64,000 nucleotides of DNA from Opitutaceae bacterium (GCA_028284235.1 JANQSC010000008.1:1-64000); one strand, 5' to 3'; positions 17,444 to 27,502 are shown, counted from the stretch's first letter. A program made the numbers and translations. The notes: generated by a model not told the origin, from the letters alone.

Positions 17444-19549
17444 CTACTTGTTCTGGTGCAACTCAAATTCATATCCAAGTATACCAAGCATCAAAGCTCG
17501 ATTATCTCCGTTTGAAAACGCTGTAGTACTTGGTTCGTCAACAACTCTCAATCCAACTGCGTTAGTACCTTTTTCTATAGTAAAGTTTATAGAAATCGTA
17601 TCGTTACTAAAATCTTCTAATCTTGAACCGTTCACATCTTGAACGTTGATAGTAATTTTTGGCCTTTCAGATGCACTTGGCCCGATGAACATTCTTGTTC
17701 CAAACAACCTTATAGAACCACTTATATTGCTTTCAATATAAAATAGAGTAGGTTTATTAGATACCCAGATAAAATCAAGTCCATCTATTGTTTCTAGACC
17801 ATTTGGGTTGTCCACGCCTTTCAAACTTATATCTTTCGGTTTAGTCAAAGCAAATTGACCATTTGACCACAACATATTTTCTTTGGGAGCTAGTGACAGC
17901 ACAGGAAATCCGGTACCATTAGGGCGAATAGCTTTCTCCATATGTTCTTTAAGATGCGGTTGATTTATATATGAGCGCCATTGATCACATATAATTTTTT
18001 TATCTCGCAAAAAATAGACGGCCCACAGGTGCTCAAAATCACTCCGAACATCAAGGTAAACCCCATTTTCGACATTAGGGATTTTGATATCACTTAGATC
18101 TTCAAATCCATCTCTCTTGAACGTTACAGGTTGCGAATAACTAAATTTTGCAACTATCGCTATCCCTATACACAAAAGAAATAAACCTAGGTTTAAGTAT
18201 CTATCTTCAAATCGCAACCAGTTATAGCTAATTTTTTTGACGCCTTCTCTAAGGCCTAGATAAAGTAGTAAAATCCATATTGGATGTGATATATTAGATA
18301 TTTTATACAAACCATAGCTGTACTTAGACACAAAACCTTGCCAAACCAATAAGACTACTATGCAAGCGAAAGACGCAATTATTGACTTCTGATATCTCCA
18401 TAAAACAACGCATCCAAAAACCACGGCAGGTATCAATATTGTATAACCTATAGTCAAATACCCCCAGTAAGAGGCCTCCTTACCCGCTGGACTGATCGCA
18501 AAAAAACTGTGCGCAAAGCCGGGTCCCAATAGCTGAGTAAACAATGTCTCTCCCGCTCGCATCACATTTGCTGGTTGTTCTACAGATACCGAGGACAATT
18601 GCATAATTATATGACTTATTGAGCGAAACACTGAACTAGATCCAAAAATCAATAGCGCCAATAAAAGCGGTAGATAGAAACCTGCAAACGTTTGTGTACC
18701 CCCACGAGGCACGAATAGTGCAACGCCAAGGGGAAAGAGTATTACTACTAGAATCGCAAATCCCTCAGGATAGCCAGCGGCTGAGTTAACGATCATCACT
18801 CCAAGAATAGTCGCTTCCCGCCAGCCTAAGCGCATTCGCTTTGCTCTAATCAAAATTGAAATAATTGTTGGCGTGTAGACTACAAAAAGAAAGTTCTCAT
18901 AATTTCCAACATCTAGCATTGCAACCGTCCAACCAAGCGCTATTGCGAATGCAGCAAAATACGGAGAATGTACACCTATCATGGGTATTTCTCTTCCAAG
19001 ACAACAAAAACCAAAATAAGTCGCTAGTACAGCAAGTATAAAAAACAACCCGAGAGATGCTGAAGGATCTCCTGGAATTGTTAGTAGCGACAATACTGCC
19101 AGTAGTGAAGACGAGCCCCACCTTGTTTCACTCAAGTGGGAAGCATATTGGAAAATTGGCGCTAGATCGCCCGTTTCCCCTCGCGAATAGTGCCAAAGAT
19201 ACAATCCTCGTGTGATATGGTTCCAACTGTCTGGATGAGCAGGACCAAGTGTATTAAAAATTCCGTCGCCAAAAAATGAACCGATACTCCAAAAAACAAT
19301 TAGTGCACTAAGAAATACCGCAACCAACGAATTCTGGTCAATTCTCATTCTTTCTGGCGGCACAACCAATATCAATGGCATTCCAATTGCGACTACATAT
19401 AGAACAGGGGCGATCTCACCAATTGGTATTCGCAGTTCACCTGCAATAATACCGCCTAACGACAATACAGAGAATGCGGTTAGAAAAAACCACCCTAGAT
19501 AGTTTCCTATTGTTTGGCGCTCCCAATCTTCAGAATCATGTTCCGTCAT
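17444..19549 (-). CDS. Polytopic membrane protein with C-terminal beta domain
   Basis: I place the start at 19549 (MTEHDSEDWERQ); a longer frame to 19624 would overlap the upstream methyltransferase gene and adds no recognisable sequence. The 701-residue protein has a dozen or more hydrophobic helices through about residue 500, as in GT-C glycosyltransferases or glycan flippases/polymerases. A soluble C-terminal part ends in a beta-rich module closing with DNRALMLGILGYEF. The neighbouring GT2 protein at 20420 ends with the same kind of module (DNRKLTMQLKNIRY). No GT-C catalytic motif is certain. A role in glycan assembly outside the membrane is inferred from position. Confidence 0.75.
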   Translation of the reverse strand: MTEHDSEDWERQTIGNYLGWFFLTAFSVLSLGGIIAGELRIPIGEIAPVLYVVAIGMPLILVVPPERMRIDQNSLVAVFLSALIVFWSIGSFFGDGIFNTLGPAHPDSWNHITRGLYLWHYSRGETGDLAPIFQYASHLSETRWGSSSLLAVLSLLTIPGDPSASLGLFFILAVLATYFGFCCLGREIPMIGVHSPYFAAFAIALGWTVAMLDVGNYENFLFVVYTPTIISILIRAKRMRLGWREATILGVMIVNSAAGYPEGFAILVVILFPLGVALFVPRGGTQTFAGFYLPLLLALLIFGSSSVFRSISHIIMQLSSVSVEQPANVMRAGETLFTQLLGPGFAHSFFAISPAGKEASYWGYLTIGYTILIPAVVFGCVVLWRYQKSIIASFACIVVLLVWQGFVSKYSYGLYKISNISHPIWILLLYLGLREGVKKISYNWLRFEDRYLNLGLFLLCIGIAIVAKFSYSQPVTFKRDGFEDLSDIKIPNVENGVYLDVRSDFEHLWAVYFLRDKKIICDQWRSYINQPHLKEHMEKAIRPNGTGFPVLSLAPKENMLWSNGQFALTKPKDISLKGVDNPNGLETIDGLDFIWVSNKPTLFYIESNISGSIRLFGTRMFIGPSASERPKITINVQDVNGSRLEDFSNDTISINFTIEKGTNAVGLRVVDEPSTTAFSNGDNRALMLGILGYEFELHQNK

Positions 19550-19587
19550 TTGATGTTTGTTATACGCCAGAAATATTCTCGATGTGT

Positions 19588-20403
19588 TTAGTCGTGTTCC
19601 AAAACAAGAACCCAACGAAGCCACAGTCTAGTATCTATGCTTTCCCAATTTTTACAACGATAGAGTTTCACTAAAAGTCCCATCTCTTGAGCAGGGTTGA
19701 AAACTCTGTTCAAAAAAGCTTCTGCAGAGTAGTGCCTTCCAAATCGATTCTTCCATTCCGGGATCACGCAGTAGTAACTTGAATCGGGATCAAAATTAAT
19801 TTCGGATCTTTTATTAGCATCCGTCTCACCGGTAATATTGCAGTAGTTTTGGTTCAAATATAACGGCAAGATCACTGTTTTGCCACCTTTTTTTAGTAAT
19901 CTACCACATTCTCGGATATATCCCGAATCTGTTAGCCCCTCGAAGTGTTCGAATGTACAGTGTAAAAACATTGCGCTAACTGAATTATCCGCAAGTGGTA
20001 TCGAATCGGCACTGCTACCTATCGTTTTAGCTGAGACTCCATCAGGATAGACCAAGTCTTGAGCGTAGCAAGTCGCGCCTGATATTCTCTCCACAAATTT
20101 GGGGAAAACGGATTTGCAACTACCTACATCAATGCACACATCGTCCTTATTCAAATCTACAAACTTTAAGCTTACAAAATGTTCTAACGCTTTTTCTAGG
20201 AAACAATGTCTCTCGGCTCCACCATAGAGTTGATAGTCGCCTGTATACTCAGTTTCGCCAATGAATCTATTGAACGAATCTAGGTCCTTTGACAGGTCGT
20301 AATCTGATATATCAACACCAAATGATCGTAGTGTATTCTCCACAAGATCCAAATTTGACGAATCATATTCAACGCGACTCCAATCTTCTTCTCTAAAATT
20401 CAT
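19588..20403 (-). CDS. SAM-dependent methyltransferase-like protein
   Basis: The 271-residue product has a class I methyltransferase core. DVCIDVGSCKSVFPKFV is in the position of motif I (the usual GxGxG is degenerate: VGSCKS), followed by DLVYPDGV, ADSIPLADNSVSAMFLHCTFEHFEG (type-11 post-motif) and LLKKGGKTVILPLYL. The unusual motif I makes the activity less certain than for the gene at 15461. It lies between the GT2 gene (16-base gap) and the membrane protein gene in the minus-strand glycan run. Confidence 0.75.
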   Translation of the reverse strand: MNFREEDWSRVEYDSSNLDLVENTLRSFGVDISDYDLSKDLDSFNRFIGETEYTGDYQLYGGAERHCFLEKALEHFVSLKFVDLNKDDVCIDVGSCKSVFPKFVERISGATCYAQDLVYPDGVSAKTIGSSADSIPLADNSVSAMFLHCTFEHFEGLTDSGYIRECGRLLKKGGKTVILPLYLNQNYCNITGETDANKRSEINFDPDSSYYCVIPEWKNRFGRHYSAEAFLNRVFNPAQEMGLLVKLYRCKNWESIDTRLWLRWVLVLEHD

Positions 20404-20419
20404 ATGAGTTTTCGTATTT

Positions 20420-21724
20420 TTAGCTATATCTTATATTTTTAAGCTGCATCGTCAATTTACGATTGTCAGTGCTATCCTCTATCATTGACGGAATAAAAAA
20501 GGTATTGGATTTAAGTTCAATGTCACATTGTTTACCTGCGTGTTTCATGATATCTGCTTCCATGAAGTACGCTCCGCTATCGGAAATTTGTTTTGTAGCA
20601 GTGCTTTTTCCATTGATTAGCAATTCGATTTCCAAATGATCGTTCGAATCTCTCGTGTTGTATTCAAACTCGATACCAATTTTCTTTTTTTCTTCAGGAA
20701 CCATCATTCTTTCGCGATATAACGGCCCGATCCATCCATCAGCATAGATTCCCGTAAAACCTTCATCTGTTTTAAACAGGAACTTTAGTCCTCTAAAAAC
20801 TAAATTATCCATTACAGGACTAATCAATCTACCTGTAGCCATAGAAGGAGAGTATATAAACGTACGAATAAAGTGATATGTCAATTTAATATAGTTTCTA
20901 GATCTTCGTGACTCCTCGTATTTCCGTGCATGGTGTCTCGCATTTTCGTGAAATCTTCTTCTATATCGCCAATGGGACAACGCGCATCTCCAATGAAGTG
21001 GTAAAAATATCGGACCCCAGTGCTTTCGGCTGACTCGAATACTTAGCTCAAGTACTTCAGCTTCTGTTTTTGCAGAGGTCTTGGACTCCTCGTGCATTCT
21101 ATAGGTACTAAAAATTTGATCAATCTTATGAAATTTGTAATGGCGACTAAACCTATTGAAAAGATCGTAATCCAATGCATGAGATTCCTCTACATCCATA
21201 CCTCCACAACGCTCCCATACTTGCCTATGCCAGAAAACAGATGGTTGAGGAATATTGTTGTAACCTCTCTTCCAAATCGCGAGTTGCTCAAAATGAGTAG
21301 AATACTCCGCTGGGTGTTCAACCCCTACGTAACTGGAGTTTTCTCCAGTAAACACGCATCTTCCAAAGACTATCCATCGTTTGTTTTTAGGATCAATGCT
21401 ATCGGCTACCTTCGTCAAACAACCCGGATACAATGTATCGTCTGAATTGAGAAATCCTAGGATTTCACCCGTAGTCTTAGAAAAACCCTTATTTATTCCA
21501 TCGGCCTGACCTTCATCGGATTCAATATAAAGCTGGAAAATGGATGGATAAATCTGGGTAAACTCTTTCGCGATATCAATGGAGCCATCAGTTGAACCCG
21601 CGTCTTGAATCACTACCTCAAGATTGGCGTAGTTTTGATCTACAAGACTCTGCAACGTTTCACGAATATACCTTTTCTGGTTCAGTGAAGGCGTTACGAT
21701 TGAGATTTTCGGTAAATCTTTCAT
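20420..21724 (-). CDS. GT2 glycosyltransferase with C-terminal beta-sandwich module
   Basis: The 434-residue product begins with a GT-A domain: ISIVTPSLNQKRYIRETLQS, VIQDAGSTDGS and FLNSDDTLYPG supply the nucleotide and metal sites. After a helical linker (about 225-300), residues 320-434 form a predicted beta-sandwich (IGIEFEYNTRDSNDHLEIEL to DNRKLTMQLKNIRYS), possibly glycan-binding or structural. Its first 4 bases overlap the stop of the double glycosyltransferase gene upstream (ATGA), indicating coupling. The donor and acceptor sugars cannot be inferred. Confidence 0.88.
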   Translation of the reverse strand: MKDLPKISIVTPSLNQKRYIRETLQSLVDQNYANLEVVIQDAGSTDGSIDIAKEFTQIYPSIFQLYIESDEGQADGINKGFSKTTGEILGFLNSDDTLYPGCLTKVADSIDPKNKRWIVFGRCVFTGENSSYVGVEHPAEYSTHFEQLAIWKRGYNNIPQPSVFWHRQVWERCGGMDVEESHALDYDLFNRFSRHYKFHKIDQIFSTYRMHEESKTSAKTEAEVLELSIRVSRKHWGPIFLPLHWRCALSHWRYRRRFHENARHHARKYEESRRSRNYIKLTYHFIRTFIYSPSMATGRLISPVMDNLVFRGLKFLFKTDEGFTGIYADGWIGPLYRERMMVPEEKKKIGIEFEYNTRDSNDHLEIELLINGKSTATKQISDSGAYFMEADIMKHAGKQCDIELKSNTFFIPSMIEDSTDNRKLTMQLKNIRYS

Positions 21725-24201
21725 ACTAGTTCCTCGAATACACGACGATAGAGCGAAAGCGTTTGAATAGCGATTTTTCGGGCGTTGAACTTTTTTCTTT
21801 CAATCTTTGATTCTTCGATCAAATCAATTCTCAATCCGGTATCCTTAGTAATCCTCAACATACTCGATGCAATCTCCTCAGTCGACTGCGGGTTAAACAT
21901 GACAGCAGCTTTACCCGCGATCTCCGGCAGAGACGTGACATTTGAGCAAATCACTGGAGTTTTCGAAATTATTGCCTCAGCTACAGGCATACCGTACCCC
22001 TCAAAAAGAGACGGAAACACTAATGCTTCAGCTTTTTGGAAAAGACAACGCAATTCCAGCGGTGACCGATAGCCAAGGTGCACAATTGTATCGGACAAAC
22101 CACGTTCTTCAATCAATATTCTAGCGGGGTGATCCTCTTTAAACGGCGCACCAGTTAGAACGAGTTTAAAACCAGGAACTAACTCACTTCGAATAGCAGC
22201 AAACGCTTCAACTAAACGTTTGTGGTTTTTATGAGGCCAACAATGTGCAGGGTAGAGAAAATAGGGTCCAAAAATACCGAGTTTCCTAATTCTCTTAGAG
22301 CATTCTTTTTTATCAATACGTACCCACGCTGACTGACTCGGTATAATTCTAACAGTCGACATTTTTTCCATCGGAATGTCATATTTTCTATGGAGATCTT
22401 GTCTAACGAAATCCGATATGCACGTTATATGTTCCGCATTTTCAGTAGATTTTCGATACAAAACTTCACGTGCCTCCCATTCCTCAGGACTGAAAAACTT
22501 GGGATAGTGTATATGCTGCAAGTCCAATACTGTTAGCAAATTTGGGAAAGCCTCAAGATCTGGTTGGATATATCCGTTTAGTGAATGAACAAAATCAAAA
22601 TCCATTTCACGATATTTCCGCAAAGACCTCATAGAGGTATTCATGATCGGTTGTAAATCAAGTCTTTCACAGAGGTTGTCGATGCATGACGACCGGTAGA
22701 CCTCTGAATTTCTATAAATTTCGTCAACAAATATTCCTTTAGTATGAAATTTTCTTGGAAAATCCCATTCGTAATAAGTACTCCTTGGACAGTGAAATCG
22801 GAAATAATTCGATTTATCCAACTTAGACATAGCCGATACTAATTCGAATGCCATTTGTTCCGCTCCGCCCGCCTTTCCAATTTCCATCCACCTTAGGTCG
22901 AGCAAAACTTTGTATGGTTTTTTTAATTTGATCGTTATCGACCTATTGACTAACGACTCAAATTGCTTAGCAGCCACTTTAATTGTATTTGTGGCATTCA
23001 CACTTTCCAAAGCGGACTTTAATACTCTATTGCTATTAATTGTAGGCAACAAGAGTTCAACCACACGAGACGCATACTGAACAGGGTCGTCTTCTAGCCA
23101 ACAATTTTTCCGATCTTCAGCTCGCGTGCCCTCGACTGCCATTGTAGTACAAACGACGGCTACTTTCATTGCCCACGCTTCAAATATTTTTTGTCGTACT
23201 CCGCCTCCGTATCGCATCGGCACGACATATACGTTTGCGTTCCAAAAATACGGCCTTATGTCTGGAACGTCACTGTATAACTCAATAGATTCATCTGAAG
23301 CGGCTAAAGAAACTATCACAGGGCTTGGCATCCTCCCAACAACTTGAAACACTACGCCAGGCACTTTCTCCTTTATATGCATCCATATTTTAGATATGAA
23401 ATACTCCACCGCGTCGACGTTTGGAGGATGCGACAAGTGTCCAGTGAACAAGACGATTGGGCGAACATCATTTTCCCATTCTCTTGGCGCCGGCACGTAG
23501 TACTTCGTATCTACGGGAATTTCAGCAACTCCGCTCTCTCCATTAAAACCAAGAGAGACTTTCCCCCTTTCTTGGTCCAACTGTGAGACGAAACCGACCA
23601 TTTCCGCCGATTCAGCAAACTTTTTCTCTTGTTTCTGAATAGCATCAATCGCTTTATTCTCGATTCGATCAGTTGGAGACAGAAACTCCGCCTTACTCAG
23701 GTAGTCAGACCGAATATCGTGAAAGTAAGCCAGTCGAGCTGGTCGCGACGGCAAATAGTCGAGCCATACAGCTGAACTCGATTGAATCAGCACGAGACAA
23801 TCCCAGTGCTTATCAGTAATGGCTTTAAGCACATACGGTGCACAATTAGAAAAAACAGATAGTTCTCTATAAATATAAGGAACGCGCCAATCGATTCCCA
23901 GTAATCGGCCCAATAAATACTTTACACATTTTCTAGGAATCTTCTCTATGAATCTTTTAAGTCGGAAACTGCGCCCATACTCGACACATTGAATGGGTGT
24001 GTCTACTTTTCTTGGCCAAAAATAGACTTCATCGCAAATAGACTCCAAATTTGCGACACCAGACTTTGAGAACTGGCTATAACAAGGGCCTACAACCCCA
24101 ATAGAATGAGTGCTACTCAAGTATCTAATATTGAAAAAATCATGGCCGTTCCTTCCTGGAAAAAATGGCAAATCTGATGTTACAACGAGGATGTTTGACA
24201 C
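21721..24201 (-). CDS. Fused double GT-B (GT4-type) glycosyltransferase
   Basis: The 826-residue protein contains two GT-B units in tandem. The first (about residues 1-425) ends with the donor-site block VPMRYGGGVRQKIFEAWAMK. The second starts near residue 440 (VLLDLRWMEIGKAGGAEQM) and has the classical GT4 block FPSLFEGYGMPVAEAI followed by VICSNVTSLPEIAG. Each carries an E-x7-E-like segment, so both halves may be active and could add two successive sugars of a repeat. It starts 8 bases below the sulfotransferase gene stop. No membrane helix is visible, so a cytoplasmic or membrane-associated site is likely. Confidence 0.9.
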   Translation of the reverse strand: MSNILVVTSDLPFFPGRNGHDFFNIRYLSSTHSIGVVGPCYSQFSKSGVANLESICDEVYFWPRKVDTPIQCVEYGRSFRLKRFIEKIPRKCVKYLLGRLLGIDWRVPYIYRELSVFSNCAPYVLKAITDKHWDCLVLIQSSSAVWLDYLPSRPARLAYFHDIRSDYLSKAEFLSPTDRIENKAIDAIQKQEKKFAESAEMVGFVSQLDQERGKVSLGFNGESGVAEIPVDTKYYVPAPREWENDVRPIVLFTGHLSHPPNVDAVEYFISKIWMHIKEKVPGVVFQVVGRMPSPVIVSLAASDESIELYSDVPDIRPYFWNANVYVVPMRYGGGVRQKIFEAWAMKVAVVCTTMAVEGTRAEDRKNCWLEDDPVQYASRVVELLLPTINSNRVLKSALESVNATNTIKVAAKQFESLVNRSITIKLKKPYKVLLDLRWMEIGKAGGAEQMAFELVSAMSKLDKSNYFRFHCPRSTYYEWDFPRKFHTKGIFVDEIYRNSEVYRSSCIDNLCERLDLQPIMNTSMRSLRKYREMDFDFVHSLNGYIQPDLEAFPNLLTVLDLQHIHYPKFFSPEEWEAREVLYRKSTENAEHITCISDFVRQDLHRKYDIPMEKMSTVRIIPSQSAWVRIDKKECSKRIRKLGIFGPYFLYPAHCWPHKNHKRLVEAFAAIRSELVPGFKLVLTGAPFKEDHPARILIEERGLSDTIVHLGYRSPLELRCLFQKAEALVFPSLFEGYGMPVAEAIISKTPVICSNVTSLPEIAGKAAVMFNPQSTEEIASSMLRITKDTGLRIDLIEESKIERKKFNARKIAIQTLSLYRRVFEELV

Positions 24202-24209
24202 AATTTACC

Positions 24210-26249
24210 CTATATATCTTTGGTACCGGGCAACTTTAAAAACTGCGCTAATCGATACCACCACTTTTCTTTAAGATTGTGGACTCTTTGTTCTAGGTCA
24301 CCAAAAGAGCTTCTAATCTCGCATAATTTTTGACTATACGAATCTTTTCTCAGAATCGCATCTTCCAACGCCTCTCTGAGTGTGCTAATTGAACTCTCTC
24401 GTTTCGAAATCTTGGATAGCGCGTCACTTAGTTCGCCATTTAGACGTTCGATTTCCAAACTAAGACTATCACTAAATTCCCGTGCCTCTTTCAACCAACT
24501 ATCAACTTTCGCATTTAACTGAGCGCTTTCTGCCCCTTGTTTCTTTATAACTTCACCTCTCAATATCCGATCATTCTCAACCTCTTTGAACTGTCTTGTT
24601 AGCTCCGCGTCTTGTATTTTTAACAGCTGGTTGGCATTTCGGCATTTTTCTAGATTATCTCCCAATTTTATCGCTTCATTGAGCCACCGATCTACTTCGC
24701 TGTGCAAACGGGCACTCTCAACTCCTTGCTCCTCAATCACTTTGCCTCTTTCGACTCTGTCTTTTTCTACTTCAGAAAACTGTCTCTCAATTTCGGATTT
24801 CTCTAATTCGAGAAGCGCTTGAGCATTCATACATGTCTCCAACCTCTTGCCCAATGTACTCGCCTCTTTGAGCCAGCGGTCTAGTTCGCTTTGTAACTGC
24901 GAATTGTCAGCACCTATCTCCTCAATCACTTTGCCTCTCGCAATCCTGTCTTTTTCTACTTCAGAAAACTGCCTTTCTACTTCCTTTTTCTCCAGTTCAA
25001 GTAGAACTTGCGCGTTATGACTTTTCTCCAACTTTTCCCCCAAATCTCCCGCTTCTTTAATCCATCGATCCAACTCGGATTCTAAATGAATATTTTTCCC
25101 TCCCTGGGCTTCGATCACTTCCCCTCGGGCGACTCTATCATTTTCTACCTTTAAGAACTGTCTTTCACGCTCTGTATTTATCGCCTCGAGGAGAGCGCAC
25201 CGATTTTTTAACGTCTCAAGCTCCTCACCCAATAATTCTATTGCGTCACCTCTTTCTTCAAAGACTTTCTCCAAGTACTCAATCTGAGTTCGAGCTTTAC
25301 CAAATCGAAGCTCTTCGTCCAATGTCTTATGGTGGCCCAAAGAAAAAACTCTTTTATTCCAGTCACCAGTTTCTGGGATGGAAGAAGCGGACCGACTGCA
25401 GAAACTAGCGGCCTCATCTAACTCCTCTTGGTATCCCAAACGCTGAAATAAAGCACTGCCCAAGCTATCAATTATATACTCTACCTCTTCTCGATCTAGT
25501 CTAGATTTCCACTTGCCAACCGAATTAGTATTCGGAGAAGTGCTATTTGCTACATTTCTATCGCCGAACGCGGCCTTGCTATAAGATATTCTAAAATCCT
25601 TTGATGAGCCATAATCGATAATGTTATTCTCAAAATCCAGTTGCAAAAATCTACACAACTTTTTGATTTCATTGGTCGGATCAGATACTAAATCCTCATA
25701 CTTCAATATAAATTTTCTTTTACTCGCCGTTGAAAAAACTTTTAAATGATTCGTATGTGAAACTGTACTGTCATAGCTATGCGAACTAATTGGATCGCCC
25801 AATTGCTCTTTCACGGAGATACCCCAGGAAATTTTGCATGAAGCAATAGTATCAAACGGATTTCTTTTTAGCCATATGAACTTTGCTTGAGTCCACGTTT
25901 TTATCAAATCTTCGGCTATATGATAATATCTAGGAGTTTTATCTATAAAAAACACCTTATCTACACTTTTCAATATACTATTGTATATCAATTTTGAATA
26001 TACTTGTTCCGCTTGATGGGTAGTTTTTCTTGGGACTAACTCCTTCAATGCATCTACTGCCAGCTCATGGTTAAAAACTGCGCTAGAGAAGCCTTTCGAT
26101 CTTTTAAAGCTACTCAAAAGCAACTGAAACCAGGGCTCAGGTGGGCAATGCAGCTGCGAATGAGCATTTAGAATGGCTCCCAACATCGTCGAGCCAGATC
26201 TCGGTGGAGCCAATAAGAACCCCAAGTTCTTGCCTTTACTCTCAACCAT
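24210..26249 (-). CDS. Sulfotransferase fused to a long regular coiled coil
   Basis: Residues 1-275 form a PAPS-dependent sulfotransferase domain. The 5'-phosphosulfate loop is APPRSGSTMLG (residues 14-24), and the 3'-phosphate-binding region is WLKRNPFDTIASCK (126-139), with KYEDLVSDP near 183. Residues from about 320 to 660 are charged heptad sequence, including four copies of a 63-residue (nine-heptad) unit. The C-terminus is aromatic and basic (EKWWYRLAQFLKL), possibly membrane- or partner-binding. The gene starts on the last base of the wzt stop (TAATG). In ABC-dependent O-antigen systems the chain terminator WbdD also joins a modifying domain to a coiled-coil ruler, so this is a candidate sulfating terminator (inference). 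Confidence 0.88.
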   Translation of the reverse strand: MVESKGKNLGFLLAPPRSGSTMLGAILNAHSQLHCPPEPWFQLLLSSFKRSKGFSSAVFNHELAVDALKELVPRKTTHQAEQVYSKLIYNSILKSVDKVFFIDKTPRYYHIAEDLIKTWTQAKFIWLKRNPFDTIASCKISWGISVKEQLGDPISSHSYDSTVSHTNHLKVFSTASKRKFILKYEDLVSDPTNEIKKLCRFLQLDFENNIIDYGSSKDFRISYSKAAFGDRNVANSTSPNTNSVGKWKSRLDREEVEYIIDSLGSALFQRLGYQEELDEAASFCSRSASSIPETGDWNKRVFSLGHHKTLDEELRFGKARTQIEYLEKVFEERGDAIELLGEELETLKNRCALLEAINTERERQFLKVENDRVARGEVIEAQGGKNIHLESELDRWIKEAGDLGEKLEKSHNAQVLLELEKKEVERQFSEVEKDRIARGKVIEEIGADNSQLQSELDRWLKEASTLGKRLETCMNAQALLELEKSEIERQFSEVEKDRVERGKVIEEQGVESARLHSEVDRWLNEAIKLGDNLEKCRNANQLLKIQDAELTRQFKEVENDRILRGEVIKKQGAESAQLNAKVDSWLKEAREFSDSLSLEIERLNGELSDALSKISKRESSISTLREALEDAILRKDSYSQKLCEIRSSFGDLEQRVHNLKEKWWYRLAQFLKLPGTKDI
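24440..25196 (-). repeat. Four tandem 189-bp units encoding 63-residue coiled-coil repeats
   Basis: Within the sulfotransferase fusion, the triplet RQF recurs at residues 363, 426, 489 and 552, exactly 63 residues apart. Each unit contains the pattern RQF-x(2)-VE-x-DR, RG-x-VI and W-x-(K/N)-EA. Sixty-three residues is nine heptads, so the register of the coiled coil is kept across units. The units have diverged at DNA level, so they are not a recent expansion. Confidence 0.85.
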
Positions 26250-27499
26250 TATATTTTTGAAATCGTAACTTGCTCCTGACTAACTGAAGCTAAGAGACCG
26301 ACATTGTCAAAACTCCCTTGAATAGCAACTTTCAGAGAATCTAGTCTACGCGCTAAAAACCGATCTTCATCTGGGTAGGAGATACCAGCGGAAAAGAAAA
26401 CGTATCCCGGAGTTAGGGGTAGCGAGAATCTCCAACGTGAAACCACCGTTTGAGCTGTTTTGATTCGCCCGATTTTCTTGTTAAGCAAGGAAGTATTGCT
26501 CGATACAAGTAATACTCCATGCACATTAGTCACTCTCAGGCCAAATATAGGATTATCGATATCGACATTAAATCTAGCTTCATAACAAAATATAAAAGCC
26601 TTCGACGAATTTATAGTTTCCAATTGGTTACCCTGTTCGTCTTCAAGCCACATTGAGCATATTTCCGCATTGCCATCACCATAATTTTTCGCGGCGCTGG
26701 TTTGACGTTCACCGAAAATCAACTGTTGGTATCGATTTCCCGCCTCGAGGGGATCTCCTTCGAACCGAATCTTGCCTCTTTCGAGCAGAATGGCTCGATT
26801 TGTTAAATTAGTAATAGCATTTAGATCATGAGACACGAAAATAAATGTACAGCCCCTTTCTCTAATCTCCTCAATTCGACGAAAACATTTTCTTTGAAAC
26901 GCAGCATCACCAACTGAAAGTGCTTCATCAATTATGAGAATTTCCGGTTTCGTGGCGATAGATACAGAAAATGCCAATCGCACCATCATCCCACTTGAGT
27001 AAGTCTTAACTGGCTGATCAATAAATTCTCCTATGTCGGCAAATTCTGCAATTTCATCGATTCTACTGCTAATTTCAGATTTTGTAAGCCCAAGAATCGA
27101 CCCATTCATGAATACGTTTTCAATACCAGTGAATTCGGGATCGAAGCCACTACCCAACTCTAGTAAAGCTGCTACTTTTCCTGAGACATTCACGCTACCC
27201 GAAGATGGATTCAATGTACCCGCGATTATTTGCAGAAGTGTGCTTTTCCCAGAGCCATTTCGACCCAGCAAGCCAATACTCTCTCCTTTGAGGATATTGA
27301 AATCTATATTATTGAGCGCGGTAAACTCACGGCAATTTTTCTTCAGTCGTTCTGCGAGGGTAGTATAGAATCTCGAATTTGGATTTATTCGACTCTGAAT
27401 CGCTCTCATAATCGGAACCCATATACGTGAAGACGGACTTTCCCAGATATTATAAGTTTTACGAATCCCCTTGAGCTCGACTACGGTATCCGATTTCAT
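26249..27499 (-). CDS. wzt: Polysaccharide ABC exporter ATPase with C-terminal glycan-binding domain (Wzt)
   Basis: The 416-residue product has an ABC ATPase domain with Walker A GRNGSGKSTLLQ, signature TYSSGMMVRLAFS, Walker B EILIIDEAL and the switch His in FVSHD. The preceding VAALLELGSGFDPEFTGIENV block is diagnostic of Wzt/TagH-type exporters. Residues from about 265 form an extra beta domain (NPIFGLRVTNVHGVLLVSSN, then PGYVFFSAGI), as in Wzt proteins that recognise the terminal modification of the glycan before export. It lies 3 bases below wzm and shares one base with the sulfotransferase start, which makes a functional link with that terminator-like protein plausible. Confidence 0.95.
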   Translation of the reverse strand: MKSDTVVELKGIRKTYNIWESPSSRIWVPIMRAIQSRINPNSRFYTTLAERLKKNCREFTALNNIDFNILKGESIGLLGRNGSGKSTLLQIIAGTLNPSSGSVNVSGKVAALLELGSGFDPEFTGIENVFMNGSILGLTKSEISSRIDEIAEFADIGEFIDQPVKTYSSGMMVRLAFSVSIATKPEILIIDEALSVGDAAFQRKCFRRIEEIRERGCTFIFVSHDLNAITNLTNRAILLERGKIRFEGDPLEAGNRYQQLIFGERQTSAAKNYGDGNAEICSMWLEDEQGNQLETINSSKAFIFCYEARFNVDIDNPIFGLRVTNVHGVLLVSSNTSLLNKKIGRIKTAQTVVSRWRFSLPLTPGYVFFSAGISYPDEDRFLARRLDSLKVAIQGSFDNVGLLASVSQEQVTISKI

Positions 27500-27502
27500 T
27501 TA

